From assembly GCA_040509055.1 (NCBI GenBank), contig JBEVLT010000056.1, forward strand, positions 1 to 15,309: 15,309 bases of DNA, read 5' to 3'. Position 1 is the first letter of the stretch. Each line of letters opens with the position of its first letter. A model generated the notes under the pieces. The model saw only the letters and a program-made list of their open reading frames with translations, was not told the origin of the DNA and did not search any database. This document shows, piece after piece, positions 1 through 7,974 of the stretch. The position numbers were made by a program, and so were the translations under genes. Source of the stretch: JAJKIP01 sp040509055 (GTDB lineage Bacteria > Bacteroidota > Bacteroidia > Chitinophagales > Chitinophagaceae).

Positions 1-108
1 GGGCACTTTGGGATCCACAATGGGGTTGCCATGATCGGAATAGAATTGTTGCCCATATGATACACGGAACAAAAAGGTGAACAACAACAGAAATAGTAGA
101 CGTGGCAT
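1..108 (-). CDS. Exported protein, N-terminal fragment (leaves window)
   Basis: On the minus strand an ATG at 108 opens 36 codons that run off the left edge without a stop. The product starts MPRLLFLLLFTFLFRVSYG and continues QQFYSDHGNPIVDPKVP. The first 19 residues form a typical signal peptide: one Arg, a Leu/Phe-rich core and a small residue before Q-Q, the cleavage style common in Bacteroidota. The protein is therefore probably periplasmic, outer-membrane or secreted. It begins 21 bp after the stop of the upstream exported protein (130-1047), so the two are likely co-transcribed. There is no clear Shine-Dalgarno sequence, which is normal for this phylum. Too little of the mature protein is present to name a family. 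Confidence 0.6.
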   Translation of the reverse strand, partial: MPRLLFLLLFTFLFRVSYGQQFYSDHGNPIVDPKVP

Positions 109-129
109 AATCAGGAGTTTAAATCTGGG

Positions 130-1047
130 TTACCTCGGTAAATAAAATGAATAGCCCATGCTGACAACAAACCGCCGCCGGTCGCCGGAGCTATTGGTAA
201 TGTCTGCGATGCCCATGGAAATAGCGGGAAGCCGCCGTGCCGGACGGATCGAAACACCGGCATGCAGGTTGGTGCCGGACCATTCTGCGTTTACGTTCAT
301 CCATTTCAGCAACTCATAGGACAGGTTGGCAAAGACCGCCGTGCCCTGGCTGCGTCCCAGCGCTTTGTCTGCCGGCGATTTATCTCGGAAGCGGCCGCTG
401 CCCACACCGATGGAATAATGCAGGGCCGAGGCGCCCGGCAGCCTGGAGAAAACGGATTGAATGGCATGGCTGTAAACGATATACCAGCTGGCACCTGCAT
501 CGCTGAGCCCGGAGCGGAACAGGTGAATACCGCCGGCGGAGATAGCGCCGGCATTGGAAAGATGTTTGTTGAGAATGATATTGCAGGAGAAGGTATTAAA
601 CTGGCTGACGTCATTCACGTTGAGCATCACCGATCCGCCGACTATTTTATTTGGATTACCGATCGACAGGCCGGCTACCGCGATCATATCGCTTTTGCTG
701 GTAAATACCTGCGGAAAACTGGCGCCGATGCCCACGAATACCACACCGCCCCTGCTGGTACCCCAGGCTACCGGTGTCATCATCGCTTTGCCAAGGGTAT
801 TGGGGGGCATATCCGGCGAAGAAGAACGCCACTTAATTGTTGTGTCGATAATGATAATGGTGTCTTGCAGGAGGATGGTATCGATGATCCGGTAGGAGTT
901 GATCCGCGGATTGGCGGTTTGCAGCGGTAAAAAATTGCCGGGCGAAACCTGGGCTCTCGCTGGCTGGATAGCTCCAAGCCATACCAGGATGATAAAAACA
1001 GCAGGCAGCACACGCCTCCGGGGGATGCGTAATGGCAAGACAATCAT
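130..1047 (-). CDS. Predicted outer-membrane beta-barrel protein, unknown function
   Basis: This 305-residue protein has a long signal peptide at residues 1-33: an Arg-rich start (RIPRRR), a hydrophobic core and a likely cleavage in ARA|Q. The mature part is rich in Gly, Ser and alternating hydrophobic residues (for example GGVVFVGIGA and GGSVMLNVND), and it ends in an aromatic-rich strand, VVSMGYSFYLPR. These traits suggest a small beta-barrel or beta-sandwich in the outer membrane; that assignment is inferred from composition, not from a recognised domain. Residues 56-73 form three hexads starting with Asp-Thr (DTILLQ, DTIIII, DTTIKW), a short linker repeat of a kind often seen in exported Bacteroidota proteins. 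The start ATG is the only one ahead of the signal peptide. A second exported protein follows 21 bp downstream. The kinase gene at 1460 is divergent and may or may not be related in function. Confidence 0.7.
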   Translation of the reverse strand: MIVLPLRIPRRRVLPAVFIILVWLGAIQPARAQVSPGNFLPLQTANPRINSYRIIDTILLQDTIIIIDTTIKWRSSSPDMPPNTLGKAMMTPVAWGTSRGGVVFVGIGASFPQVFTSKSDMIAVAGLSIGNPNKIVGGSVMLNVNDVSQFNTFSCNIILNKHLSNAGAISAGGIHLFRSGLSDAGASWYIVYSHAIQSVFSRLPGASALHYSIGVGSGRFRDKSPADKALGRSQGTAVFANLSYELLKWMNVNAEWSGTNLHAGVSIRPARRLPAISMGIADITNSSGDRRRFVVSMGYSFYLPR

Positions 1048-1459
1048 GATCGCGAATTTTAAAGGATAGGTTAACCCGGCGTTTTGCAGGAAAGCTGGTC
1101 AGGTTTCAGTCAGGAACGAATCAGCCGGGATGTCAGGAGCAGCAGGGAAGAGTTAATGGTTCAGAACAGATCCGTTGATATAAAGCCAGGGTAGCCCGGT
1201 GTGTAAATCTTGTATTAATTTTTCAATTATGCAACAGGGGAGAGATATTTTTTGATGTATAAAAGAGAGAGCAATGATAATGGCTTATCGTTCAACGATT
1301 TGCTGCCCGGTGTTGATGTGCCCCGGGGTTCGCCTGGTCAAAGCCGTCAATGGTCAGGTAATATCGGTTTTGTATGGCCGGCAAGGTTCGTTGTCGAAAT
1401 CGCAGCCTGCATGGAAGGTTTGTACATTACAACCCTGCCAGCGGTTATTTTTGCAACTG
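1048..1459. other. Divergent intergenic region with promoters
   Basis: These 412 bp lie between two divergent genes. I find no convincing gene here: the open frames that cross it are explained by the lack of stops upstream of the kinase signal peptide, and their translations look random. The stretch 1201-1260 is AT-rich, unlike its surroundings, which fits a promoter region. A near-consensus -7 element for the rightward gene sits at 1446-1453. No strong palindrome or direct repeat stands out. Confidence 0.5.
1419..1453 (+). promoter_or_regulatory. Candidate Bacteroidota-type promoter before the 7TM kinase
   Basis: A TTTG at 1419-1422 and TATTTTTG at 1446-1453 match the -33 TTTG and -7 TAnnTTTG elements of the Bacteroidota primary sigma factor. 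The spacing is 23 bp, slightly longer than the usual 19-21. The -7 element ends only 6 bp before the proposed ATG at 1460, so transcription from it would give an almost leaderless mRNA. That makes the call uncertain. Confidence 0.3.
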
Positions 1460-3355
1460 ATGCTGTTCCGGGGTTTCATACTTTTTATGCTATTGGCAGT
1501 GGCATATCGTTTGGGTGCACAGCCGCCGGTGGCGCAGTCTGCCGGTCAGGGCCCGGTGACGATTGACCGGGGGTTTTCCGTTTATCTCAGCCCTGACCTG
1601 CATGTTCGTACCGATAGCATCTTCCATATTTACACATCGGGCGGATTCAGGCGCAATACAGGCAATGTCATCAATACCTCCTATTCACAGAAGGCAGTTT
1701 GGGTGGGTATTACTTTGCACAACCGGGATAGCGTGCCGCTGCACCTGCGGTACGAAGTAGCAGAACCAAGCCTCGACGAACTGGAGCTTTTCAAACGAAG
1801 CGGGGGCGTAATGCAGTCGCTGGGCAAAACGGGTGACCTGCTGCCGTTTCGTTTCCGGCCGGTCGGCAACCGGCATTTCGTGTACCCGGTTACCCTGTTG
1901 CCGGGCGATACGATGGACCTGCTGTTGTATATCAATAATGGTGGCCATACTACATATGCCGCTGTTTATATCAAAGACGAGGCATCGTTTACGGCTTCCT
2001 CGCAAACCGATTACCTGTTCTGGGGTTTTTTTGCCGGCATCTGGCTGTTCGTCAGCCTGTTTTCGCTCTTTATTTTTATTTCCCTGCGGGAAAAATTATA
2101 CCTGCTTTACAGTCTCTATCTCCTGGCAGGCGTGGTATGGGCCTGCAGCAACAGCGGGATCGGCTACCAGTACCTGTGGAGCGACTACCCGGAGATCATG
2201 GCGCGGATTCGTTTTGTCAGCGGCACGGCTTCTATCGCCCTGCTGCTTCATTTCATGCAGCTGTTTATCGGGCAGCGCAGGGATAACAGCCGGCTTTTCC
2301 GGCTCACCGTTACCGTACGGTATGCCCTGTGGTTGCTTGTCGGGCTGGCTTTGCTGCCGCTCAACCTGGTCCGGCAACCGGTAATGGTGACCATCTTCCT
2401 TGTCGCAGGCGATATCGTATCGCTGGCAGCCGTGTTCTGCCTGCTGGCCTCGCCGATCGAAAAGATCAGGCAGGGCGTGCGCACGGCAATCTATTACCTG
2501 TTCGCTGCTTCTTTTTTCTTTACCGGTATCTGCTTTACTTTTTTGATACGGCTCGGTATTATTGCAGCAAATGGCTTTACCATCAATGTCCTGTATGCAG
2601 GCGCGCTGCTGGAGGTCGTCATCCTTACGTTCGGGCTTACCACCCGTTACCACCGGTACAAGAACGAGCGGGAAAAGCTGCTGATCCGCATGAAGGAAAA
2701 GGAAATAAACGAAGCGGTGAGCATCGCGCTGGCCAAAGAAGAGGAGCGGAAGCGCATTGCAGCCGATATGCACGACGACCTGGGTGCCGGATTGTCCGGC
2801 CTGCAGCTCATGAGCGAGCTCAGCAGCCGCAAAATGGCTGCCGAAGAGCTGAAAAAAGATGTGGCCCGGATATCATCTTCTGCAAGGGAGTTGGGCGATA
2901 AAGTGCGGGACATTGTGTGGACATTGAATCCGGAGAACGATTCGCTGGAGAACCTGGTGCTTTATATTCACAAATACGGCCACCAGCTGTTCGAAGAACC
3001 GGGCCTTTCTTTCCGGATGAACATGCCGGACCAGATACCGCCGGTACAGGTCAGTGGTGCCGTGCGCCGGCATATTTTCCTGCTGGTCAGGGAGGCGTTC
3101 AATAATATCCTGAAGCATGCAAAGGCTTCGGAGGTGGTTTGCAGCTTCTCGGCCACCGATCATTTTTCATTGACTATTTCAGACAATGGTACCGGTTTTC
3201 CGAAAGACCACCGGCCAGGCAATGGCATCGCCAATATGCAGCGGCGCATTGCTGCGCTGGGCGGACAAATCGGGATCGACACCCAAAGCGGTACTACCAT
3301 CCGGTTTACTTTGGCGCTTCAAAGCCTTTCTGCCCCGAATGGGGAATGGCAGTAA
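1460..3355 (+). CDS. 7TM-DISM sensor histidine kinase (HisKA_3 type)
   Basis: This is a membrane sensor kinase of 631 residues. The frame is open from 1274, but I choose ATG 1460 because it starts directly at a signal peptide (MLFRGFILFMLLAVAYRLGAQ); the 62 residues upstream look non-coding. Residues about 34-175 resemble the extracellular 7TMR-DISMED2 beta-sandwich. Residues about 184-395 contain seven hydrophobic segments, the 7TMR-DISM_7TM module. A short charged coiled coil leads to the HisKA_3 box, ERKRIAADMHDDLGAGLSGL, with phospho-acceptor His438. The HATPase_c domain has an N box with EAFNNILKHA (about 545-554), a G1 box DNGTGF with Asp575 and a G2 box GNGIANM. This type senses an external ligand, often through the DISMED domain, and phosphorylates a NarL-type regulator. 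The gene for one follows 63 bp downstream in the same frame. The ligand is unknown. Confidence 0.92.
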   Translation: MLFRGFILFMLLAVAYRLGAQPPVAQSAGQGPVTIDRGFSVYLSPDLHVRTDSIFHIYTSGGFRRNTGNVINTSYSQKAVWVGITLHNRDSVPLHLRYEVAEPSLDELELFKRSGGVMQSLGKTGDLLPFRFRPVGNRHFVYPVTLLPGDTMDLLLYINNGGHTTYAAVYIKDEASFTASSQTDYLFWGFFAGIWLFVSLFSLFIFISLREKLYLLYSLYLLAGVVWACSNSGIGYQYLWSDYPEIMARIRFVSGTASIALLLHFMQLFIGQRRDNSRLFRLTVTVRYALWLLVGLALLPLNLVRQPVMVTIFLVAGDIVSLAAVFCLLASPIEKIRQGVRTAIYYLFAASFFFTGICFTFLIRLGIIAANGFTINVLYAGALLEVVILTFGLTTRYHRYKNEREKLLIRMKEKEINEAVSIALAKEEERKRIAADMHDDLGAGLSGLQLMSELSSRKMAAEELKKDVARISSSARELGDKVRDIVWTLNPENDSLENLVLYIHKYGHQLFEEPGLSFRMNMPDQIPPVQVSGAVRRHIFLLVREAFNNILKHAKASEVVCSFSATDHFSLTISDNGTGFPKDHRPGNGIANMQRRIAALGGQIGIDTQSGTTIRFTLALQSLSAPNGEWQ

Positions 3356-3418
3356 GGCAGAATCGTTCTACTTTTAGGGCTTCGGAAATTCTTTTACCGC
3401 ACCAAAACAGCAGGAATA

Positions 3419-4069
3419 GTGGGATACCCAGGTTCGCATAAGCTCATCACGCTGGTAGTTGTGGAGGACGACAGCACCTTCCGCAAAAGCGTGGTGGAGA
3501 TGATTGCGCAGGAAAAAGACCTGGCCTGCGAAGCTTCATTTGAAAATGCTGCTTCGTTTCTCCGCGCGCTGCCCTCGGTGGCGCCCGATATATTCTGGCT
3601 GGATATCAGCCTGCCGGACGGCTCCGGTATCGACCTGGTACGAAAGATCAGGGAGGAGCAGCCGCAGTCGCTTTGCCTGATGTGTACCCTGCACGATGAT
3701 GACAAATATATTTTCGATGCCCTGCGTGCCGGCGCCGATGGGTATATCCTGAAGAACAGCTCTTCCGCCAAAATGGTGGAAAGCATCTATGAGCTGGTGA
3801 ATGGCGGCTCGCCGATGAGTGCATTTATCGCACGGAAAGTGCTGGGCTCTTTCAGGAATGACCGCGCTACCGAACTGGATGAGTTAACAGACCGTGAGCA
3901 GGAAGTGCTCCGGCTGATTGCCAAGGGATTGCTATACAAAGAAGTAGCAGCTGCGCTGGGGATCACTACCGAAACGGTAAAAAAGCACCTGAAGAATATT
4001 TACAGCAAACTGCATGTACAGAACAGGACCGAAGCCGTGATCAAATACCTTTCTTCCGGAAAATCTTAA
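3419..4069 (+). CDS. NarL/LuxR-family response regulator
   Basis: This is a 216-residue DNA-binding response regulator and the expected partner of the upstream kinase. The receiver domain (about 10-125) has the acidic pair Asp17/Asp18 in VVVEDD, phospho-acceptor Asp62 in FWLDISLPDG, switch Thr90 and Lys112. The C-terminal LuxR-type helix-turn-helix (about 154-214) reads LTDREQEVLRLIAKGL, then TTETVKKHLKNIYSKL as the recognition region. The start is taken as GTG 3419 because no in-frame ATG exists between the kinase stop and residue 28, which lies inside the receiver. The stretch between the kinase stop and this GTG is fully open in the same frame. The two genes are probably one operon. It is the only protein in the window that joins a receiver to a DNA-binding domain, so it could also serve the hybrid kinase at 6428-7504; that is an inference. 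Confidence 0.92.
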   Translation: MGYPGSHKLITLVVVEDDSTFRKSVVEMIAQEKDLACEASFENAASFLRALPSVAPDIFWLDISLPDGSGIDLVRKIREEQPQSLCLMCTLHDDDKYIFDALRAGADGYILKNSSSAKMVESIYELVNGGSPMSAFIARKVLGSFRNDRATELDELTDREQEVLRLIAKGLLYKEVAAALGITTETVKKHLKNIYSKLHVQNRTEAVIKYLSSGKS

Positions 4070-4097
4070 TTATGCCGCTAAGGCCGGTTGCCTGTTA

Positions 4098-4796
4098 TCA
4101 GTACAAGCCGGCATATCCCTGTGTGGCAGGAATCCGGGTTTCCATGTATTTTTTAAAGCCGCGCACATCGCTGCGCACCAGTGCCGCGAACAGCGGGTTG
4201 AACAGTTTGGATATACCTGCACCGATGCCGCCAAGCGGAGGGCGATAGCTGATCACTACTTCGATCTCCGTGGCGCCCGGACCGGCATCGCTGAACGTAA
4301 CCTTGCCGGCATTTTCAATATCCGAATGCGGCAGGGAGCTCCAGCCCAGCAGTTCGCCCGGCTCATCTTTTACGATCGTGGCGTCCCAGCGGATCTTGCC
4401 GGGATAACCGGGTATGCGTACCTCCCATTCCGAGCGCATTTCATCCAGCACATTCACATTTTCAAGATGGCTCATGAACAGGGGCAGGTTATCGAGCTTG
4501 CGCCAGAAAGCATATACTTCGTGCCGGGGCCGGTTTACGGTCAGTGTCGTACGGATATTGATATTCCTGACAATATCCGGCAGGTTGGGCTTGCCCATCA
4601 GGGCATAGCCCTGGCAATAGCCGGTAACACCGCGGTACAGCAGGAAGCCTCCTGCCGCAGCCTTCAGCACACTGGCTTTGTGCGGCTTTTTTATACAGTT
4701 GTAGAGGAGATAGGCGCCTGCCACAGCGGATACAAAGCGTTCAAGGGGCTGTACATTGGCGGGTTTCTTAGCGTGTTCGCCTGAATTTGTTTCCAT
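4098..4796 (-). CDS. DUF2892-SRPBCC membrane-anchored protein
   Basis: This 232-residue protein has two parts. Residues about 15-62 hold two short hydrophobic helices (FVSAVAGAYLLYNC and LKAAAGGFLLYRGVTGYC), the DUF2892 or YgaP-like membrane module. Residues about 82-220 form an SRPBCC (START-like, polyketide cyclase/dehydrase) domain beginning IRTTLTVNRPRHEVYAFWRKL, with conserved features such as the WDATIVKDEPGELLGWSSL segment. This layout matches the family usually called predicted integral membrane protein, COG5637. SRPBCC domains bind hydrophobic ligands in a deep cavity; no ligand is known for this group. It is the last gene of a leftward block and faces the response regulator with a 28-bp gap. 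The 126 bp before it hold no clear promoter, so it may be read from the upstream RNase transcript. In other bacteria such proteins often sit in stress or low-oxygen gene islands, which is only suggestive here. Confidence 0.85.
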   Translation of the reverse strand: METNSGEHAKKPANVQPLERFVSAVAGAYLLYNCIKKPHKASVLKAAAGGFLLYRGVTGYCQGYALMGKPNLPDIVRNINIRTTLTVNRPRHEVYAFWRKLDNLPLFMSHLENVNVLDEMRSEWEVRIPGYPGKIRWDATIVKDEPGELLGWSSLPHSDIENAGKVTFSDAGPGATEIEVVISYRPPLGGIGAGISKLFNPLFAALVRSDVRGFKKYMETRIPATQGYAGLY

Positions 4797-4923
4797 ATTA
4801 TTCAGTTTGGATTAAAAACGGGACCTGTGAATGATTTAATATATCAAATAAAAGGCCATAGCGGCGCCGACCCGCCACAAGGCTGTTTTTTCCCTATGTG
4901 GACATTCTTCCCAAACGCATGCT

Positions 4924-6324
4924 CTACAGCTTATAATCCTGGTAGGGTTCGGGAATGACGATATTTTTGTATTGCTTTCGTTCCAGCCTCGCGGCAAAAG
5001 CCTGCTGCACGGCATATTCACCATGTACCAGGAAGATACCTTTTAGTTTCGTTTCGTTCTGGCAGCCCACATAGCGGAGCAGGTCTTCGGTGTCGCCATG
5101 CGCGCTCATGCTGCTGAGCGTATCTACCTCCGCTACCACGGCGCAGGGATCACCGAAAAGATCCACGGATTTGACGCCCTGCAACAGCTGGCCGCCCAGG
5201 GATTGCTGCTGACAATAACCCACAAAAAGAATGGTGTGGCTGGGCTCCTGTAGGCAGCTTTTAATATGATGCCTGACCCGGCCTGCATCGGCTGTGCCGC
5301 TGGCCGAGATGATCACGCAGGGCTCATTATGCTCAGCCAGCTTCCGGCTGTCTTCTACGGATTCTATGTATTTTAACCCTTTAAAGTCAAAGGGGTCGTC
5401 ATCCATTTCCAATATCTGTTGCAGGCGGTCATTGAAATGAGCACAGTATTTTTTGATCACTGTGGTGGCCTTGATGCTGAGGGGACTATCTACAAAATAA
5501 GGTATGTCGGGTAATCTTTTTTCCAGCTCCAGCTGGTTGAGGGCAAACAGTACTTCCTGGGTACGCCCGACGCTGAAGGCCGGGATGATGAGCTTTCCCT
5601 TTTTGTCAAGGCAGGTATGGCTGACCAGCTTCGCCAGCTGATCGATGGTATTGAAACTGGGGTCATGGATCTTATCGCCATAGGTACTTTCGAGGATCAG
5701 GTAATCCGCCTGCGGAAAAGGAGCCGGCGGCGGCAACAATACACTGCGGTAGCGTCCTACATCACCGCTGTAGCTGATACGGGTAGTGACGCCGTTTTCA
5801 TGAATGGCCAGGTGGATGCCTGCACTGCCGATCAGGTGCCCAGCATCGGTAAAGCTGACTTCTATGCCTTCGCCGGGGATAAAGGGTGTATCGTATTCTA
5901 CCGTTTCAAACAGTTGCATGGCAGCTTCTACATCCTGCGGCGTATACAGGGGTTCATATGGCGGCAGGTTGTGGCTGCTGCTGACCCTGTTGAGGTGATC
6001 GGCTTCGTAAGTCTGTATCTCGGCGCTGTCGTAAAGCAGTATCTCTGCCAGTTCGCGGGTAGCGCTGGTACAGTAGATCGGCCCGCGAAATCCTTCTTTT
6101 ACCAGTTTAGGAATCAACCCCGAGTGATCGATATGGGCATGGGATAAGAGGAGGCAATGCACGCCGGCCGGATCAAAGCGAAACCGCTCATTGAGCTGTT
6201 CGGTCACCGGGCCCATTCCCTGAAAAAGGCCGCAGTCAAGCAGTATATTGGTGCCGTTATCGAAAGAGATCAAATGTTTGGAGCCGGTGACGCAACGGGC
6301 TGCTCCATGAAAATTTATTTTCAT
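4924..6324 (-). CDS. MBL-fold beta-CASP RNA-processing nuclease
   Basis: This 466-residue protein is a metallo-beta-lactamase of the beta-CASP group, related to the Thermus TTHA0252-type RNA-degrading enzyme and eukaryotic CPSF-73. The metal-binding motifs are complete: Asp30 in LLDCG, His62/His64/Asp66/His67 in SHAHIDHSG, His163 in DAGHLIGSAG and Asp188 in YSGDVG. The beta-CASP motifs are also complete: motif A Glu212 in LESTYGD, motif B His409 in SAHGD and motif C His434 in LVHGE. It should be a cytoplasmic zinc-dependent endo/exoribonuclease. I choose ATG 6324 (MKINFHGAARCVTGSKHL) because the family starts with this strand; an in-frame ATG at 6354 would add ten unlike residues. It lies 103 bp downstream of the hybrid kinase on the same strand, so co-transcription is possible but not shown. 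No signal peptide or KH domain is present. Confidence 0.92.
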   Translation of the reverse strand: MKINFHGAARCVTGSKHLISFDNGTNILLDCGLFQGMGPVTEQLNERFRFDPAGVHCLLLSHAHIDHSGLIPKLVKEGFRGPIYCTSATRELAEILLYDSAEIQTYEADHLNRVSSSHNLPPYEPLYTPQDVEAAMQLFETVEYDTPFIPGEGIEVSFTDAGHLIGSAGIHLAIHENGVTTRISYSGDVGRYRSVLLPPPAPFPQADYLILESTYGDKIHDPSFNTIDQLAKLVSHTCLDKKGKLIIPAFSVGRTQEVLFALNQLELEKRLPDIPYFVDSPLSIKATTVIKKYCAHFNDRLQQILEMDDDPFDFKGLKYIESVEDSRKLAEHNEPCVIISASGTADAGRVRHHIKSCLQEPSHTILFVGYCQQQSLGGQLLQGVKSVDLFGDPCAVVAEVDTLSSMSAHGDTEDLLRYVGCQNETKLKGIFLVHGEYAVQQAFAARLERKQYKNIVIPEPYQDYKL

Positions 6325-6350
6325 ATGGGTATAGTGGCATTGTGGTAGCC

Positions 6351-6363
6351 GCATAGTCTATGC
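6351..6363. promoter_or_regulatory. 13-nt palindrome between hybrid kinase and RNase genes
   Basis: GCATAG-T-CTATGC is a perfect inverted repeat with a single central base. It lies 26 bp upstream of the chosen RNase start codon and inside the 103-bp gap between two minus-strand genes. It could be an operator or a small hairpin; no T-tract follows, so it is not a typical terminator. A repeat of this length can arise by chance. Confidence 0.25.
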
Positions 6364-6427
6364 AGAATCCATACCGGCTTTTAAATCTGCCTGAAGGAGG
6401 CGTGCAGCCGGGAAAAACAGGTTGGGT

Positions 6428-7504
6428 TCAGCGCGCAGGGGCAGGATGTTCGTAAAAGATCACCTGCAGTTCGCAACCATTTCCGGGTGATGAAAGGACC
6501 TGTACCCGTCCGTTGAACAGGGAGGCCCTGGTGGTAATGTTTTTCAGGCCGATGCCGTCCGATTTTTGAGAAGTGTTGAAGCCTACCCCGTCGTCTTTGA
6601 CGGAAAGAATGGTTTCGCCGTCCGTGTGAGAGAGCTTTACATGAATATGACTGGCGCGGGCATGCCGGATGATGTTATTGATCTGTTCCTGTACAATGCG
6701 GTAAACAGCCAGCTTGAGCTTGTCGGAGGCGGTCTCTTCGTTAAAGCCTGCAAAGTCACGCGATATCGCCAGCCCGGTGGCCCGGCTGGTAATTTCGAAA
6801 ATATAGATCAGCGAATCTTTCAGCCGGGATCTTTCCAGCGATGGGGGTATCAGCGTATGCGATAAACGCCTGATCTCTGCAATGGCATTATCGATGAACT
6901 TGGCTGCATCGCCGATCAGCGAACGGTCCTTGTCGGATCCGGGGTTCAGCATGCCGAGAAACAGCCGGGAGGTCGTGAGCAACTGGTTGATATTGTCGTG
7001 CAGTTCCCGGCCTATATCATGCCGCTCGTTTTCCTGGGCAGTGATCACCGCATCGGTGATCTCTTTTTGTTTTTCTTCTTCGGAGGCTTTCAGCATTTCT
7101 TCGGTGGCAATGATATTTTGCATCCGCTCCAGGCTGTAAAAGATGGTTTTGGCCAGCAGCTTTTCGTCAAAGTCTCCTTTCAGCAGGTAATCCTGCGCAC
7201 CGAGCGTAATGGCTTCGGAGGCGATGTTCATATCCGTGTATCCCGACAGGATGATGACAGGTATATGGCTGGCGTGCTCCTTTACCGATGTGAACGAGGC
7301 AATGCCCGTACTGTCAGGCAGCGAAAGGTCCAGCAGGATAATGTCCACGCGCTCTGCCCGGAGGATGCCTGTGGCTTCGCTGATGGTAGAAGCGGTGAAT
7401 ACCGATTGCAGGTTCACCGGCGACAGCGTCAGCAGCTCGGTCACCAGGAACTGGTCGGCCGGGTTGTCTTCGATCATCAGAATGTTGAGTGCAGCGTGGA
7501 TCAT
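6428..7504 (-). CDS. REC-HisKA_3 hybrid: receiver fused to histidine kinase
   Basis: This 358-residue soluble protein has an inverted hybrid layout. An N-terminal receiver (about 5-125) carries the acidic pocket at Glu12/Asp13, phospho-acceptor Asp59 in IILLDLSLPDS and Lys109. A helical linker of about 35 residues leads to a HisKA_3 box (QENERHDIGRELHDNINQLL, His169) and an HATPase_c domain with an N box around Asn276/Asn277, a G1 box DDGVGF (Asp304/Asp305) and a G2 box GIGLKN. There is no membrane segment, PAS domain or DNA-binding domain, so the receiver is the apparent input. In families with this layout the upstream kinase phosphorylates the receiver, which controls the NarL-type kinase. 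Its ATG overlaps the stop of the upstream receiver gene (ATGA, 7501-7504), which implies translational coupling. Its own response regulator is not adjacent. The best guess is a NarL-type partner such as the protein at 3419-4069. Confidence 0.92.
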   Translation of the reverse strand: MIHAALNILMIEDNPADQFLVTELLTLSPVNLQSVFTASTISEATGILRAERVDIILLDLSLPDSTGIASFTSVKEHASHIPVIILSGYTDMNIASEAITLGAQDYLLKGDFDEKLLAKTIFYSLERMQNIIATEEMLKASEEEKQKEITDAVITAQENERHDIGRELHDNINQLLTTSRLFLGMLNPGSDKDRSLIGDAAKFIDNAIAEIRRLSHTLIPPSLERSRLKDSLIYIFEITSRATGLAISRDFAGFNEETASDKLKLAVYRIVQEQINNIIRHARASHIHVKLSHTDGETILSVKDDGVGFNTSQKSDGIGLKNITTRASLFNGRVQVLSSPGNGCELQVIFYEHPAPAR

Positions 7505-7938
7505 ACAGGCTTAGTTTGGGGCAACTGTACCGTTTTCATCCAGAATTCACCGATGGAGCGTACGGCTGTTGTAAAGGCATGCAGGTTTAGCGGCTTGGTC
7601 ACATAACAATTGGCCTGCAGGCGATACGCGTCGAAAATGTCTTTTTCGGAAGAGGAAGACGTGAGGACGATCACGGGTATCTTCTTTAGTTTCTCGTCGG
7701 TCTTGATGCTGGTGAGCACTTCTTTGCCGTCCATTTTAGGCAGGTTGATGTCCAGCAGGATCAGGTCGGGTATGATGGCCCCGGCATACCGGCCCTCCTG
7801 CCGCAGGAAATGAAGGGCTTCCTGCCCGTCGCTGATCACGGATACGTATTCATCCGCCTGTTCTTCTTTCAGTGCTTCGAGGGTGAGGATCACGTCGCCT
7901 TCGTTGTCTTCTACCAGCAGAATGTTGAACGTTTTCAT
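7501..7938 (-). CDS. CheY-like single-domain response regulator (Rcp1 type)
   Basis: This 145-residue protein is a receiver domain with no output domain. It shows the acidic pocket EDN at residues 10-12, phospho-acceptor Asp63 in DLILLDINLPKMDG, switch Thr93 in VIVLTSSSS and Lys115 in VTKPLNLH. The long loop after the fourth helix and the LLDINLPKMDGKEVL block resemble the Rcp1-like receivers that commonly sit beside PAS or phytochrome kinases. It lies 36 bp downstream of the PAS kinase and overlaps the next gene by four bases, so the three are almost surely one operon. It likely takes phosphate from the PAS kinase and either passes it on or acts through protein contact; competition with the receiver of the hybrid kinase is possible. 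Which partner it serves cannot be told from sequence. Confidence 0.93.
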   Translation of the reverse strand: MKTFNILLVEDNEGDVILTLEALKEEQADEYVSVISDGQEALHFLRQEGRYAGAIIPDLILLDINLPKMDGKEVLTSIKTDEKLKKIPVIVLTSSSSEKDIFDAYRLQANCYVTKPLNLHAFTTAVRSIGEFWMKTVQLPQTKPV

Positions 7939-7974
7939 TTGTCATAGTTATAAGGTAAATAATGGTTCGCATGA

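Noticed and set aside
1274..1459. Longer start for the 7TM kinase (62 extra residues)
   Set aside because: The extension has no domain character and would bury the signal peptide that begins at 1460.
1252..1566. Open frame of 104 codons before and over the kinase start
   Set aside because: It overlaps the kinase signal peptide in another frame and its translation has no recognisable features.
4070..4097. Terminator between the convergent regulator and SRPBCC genes
   Set aside because: Only a 5-bp GCCGG/CCGGC match with a loop of about 20 bases and no T-tract was found near here.
6325..6354. Ten-residue N-terminal extension of the RNase
   Set aside because: The family starts with the MKINFHGAA strand, and the extension overlaps the palindrome at 6351-6363.
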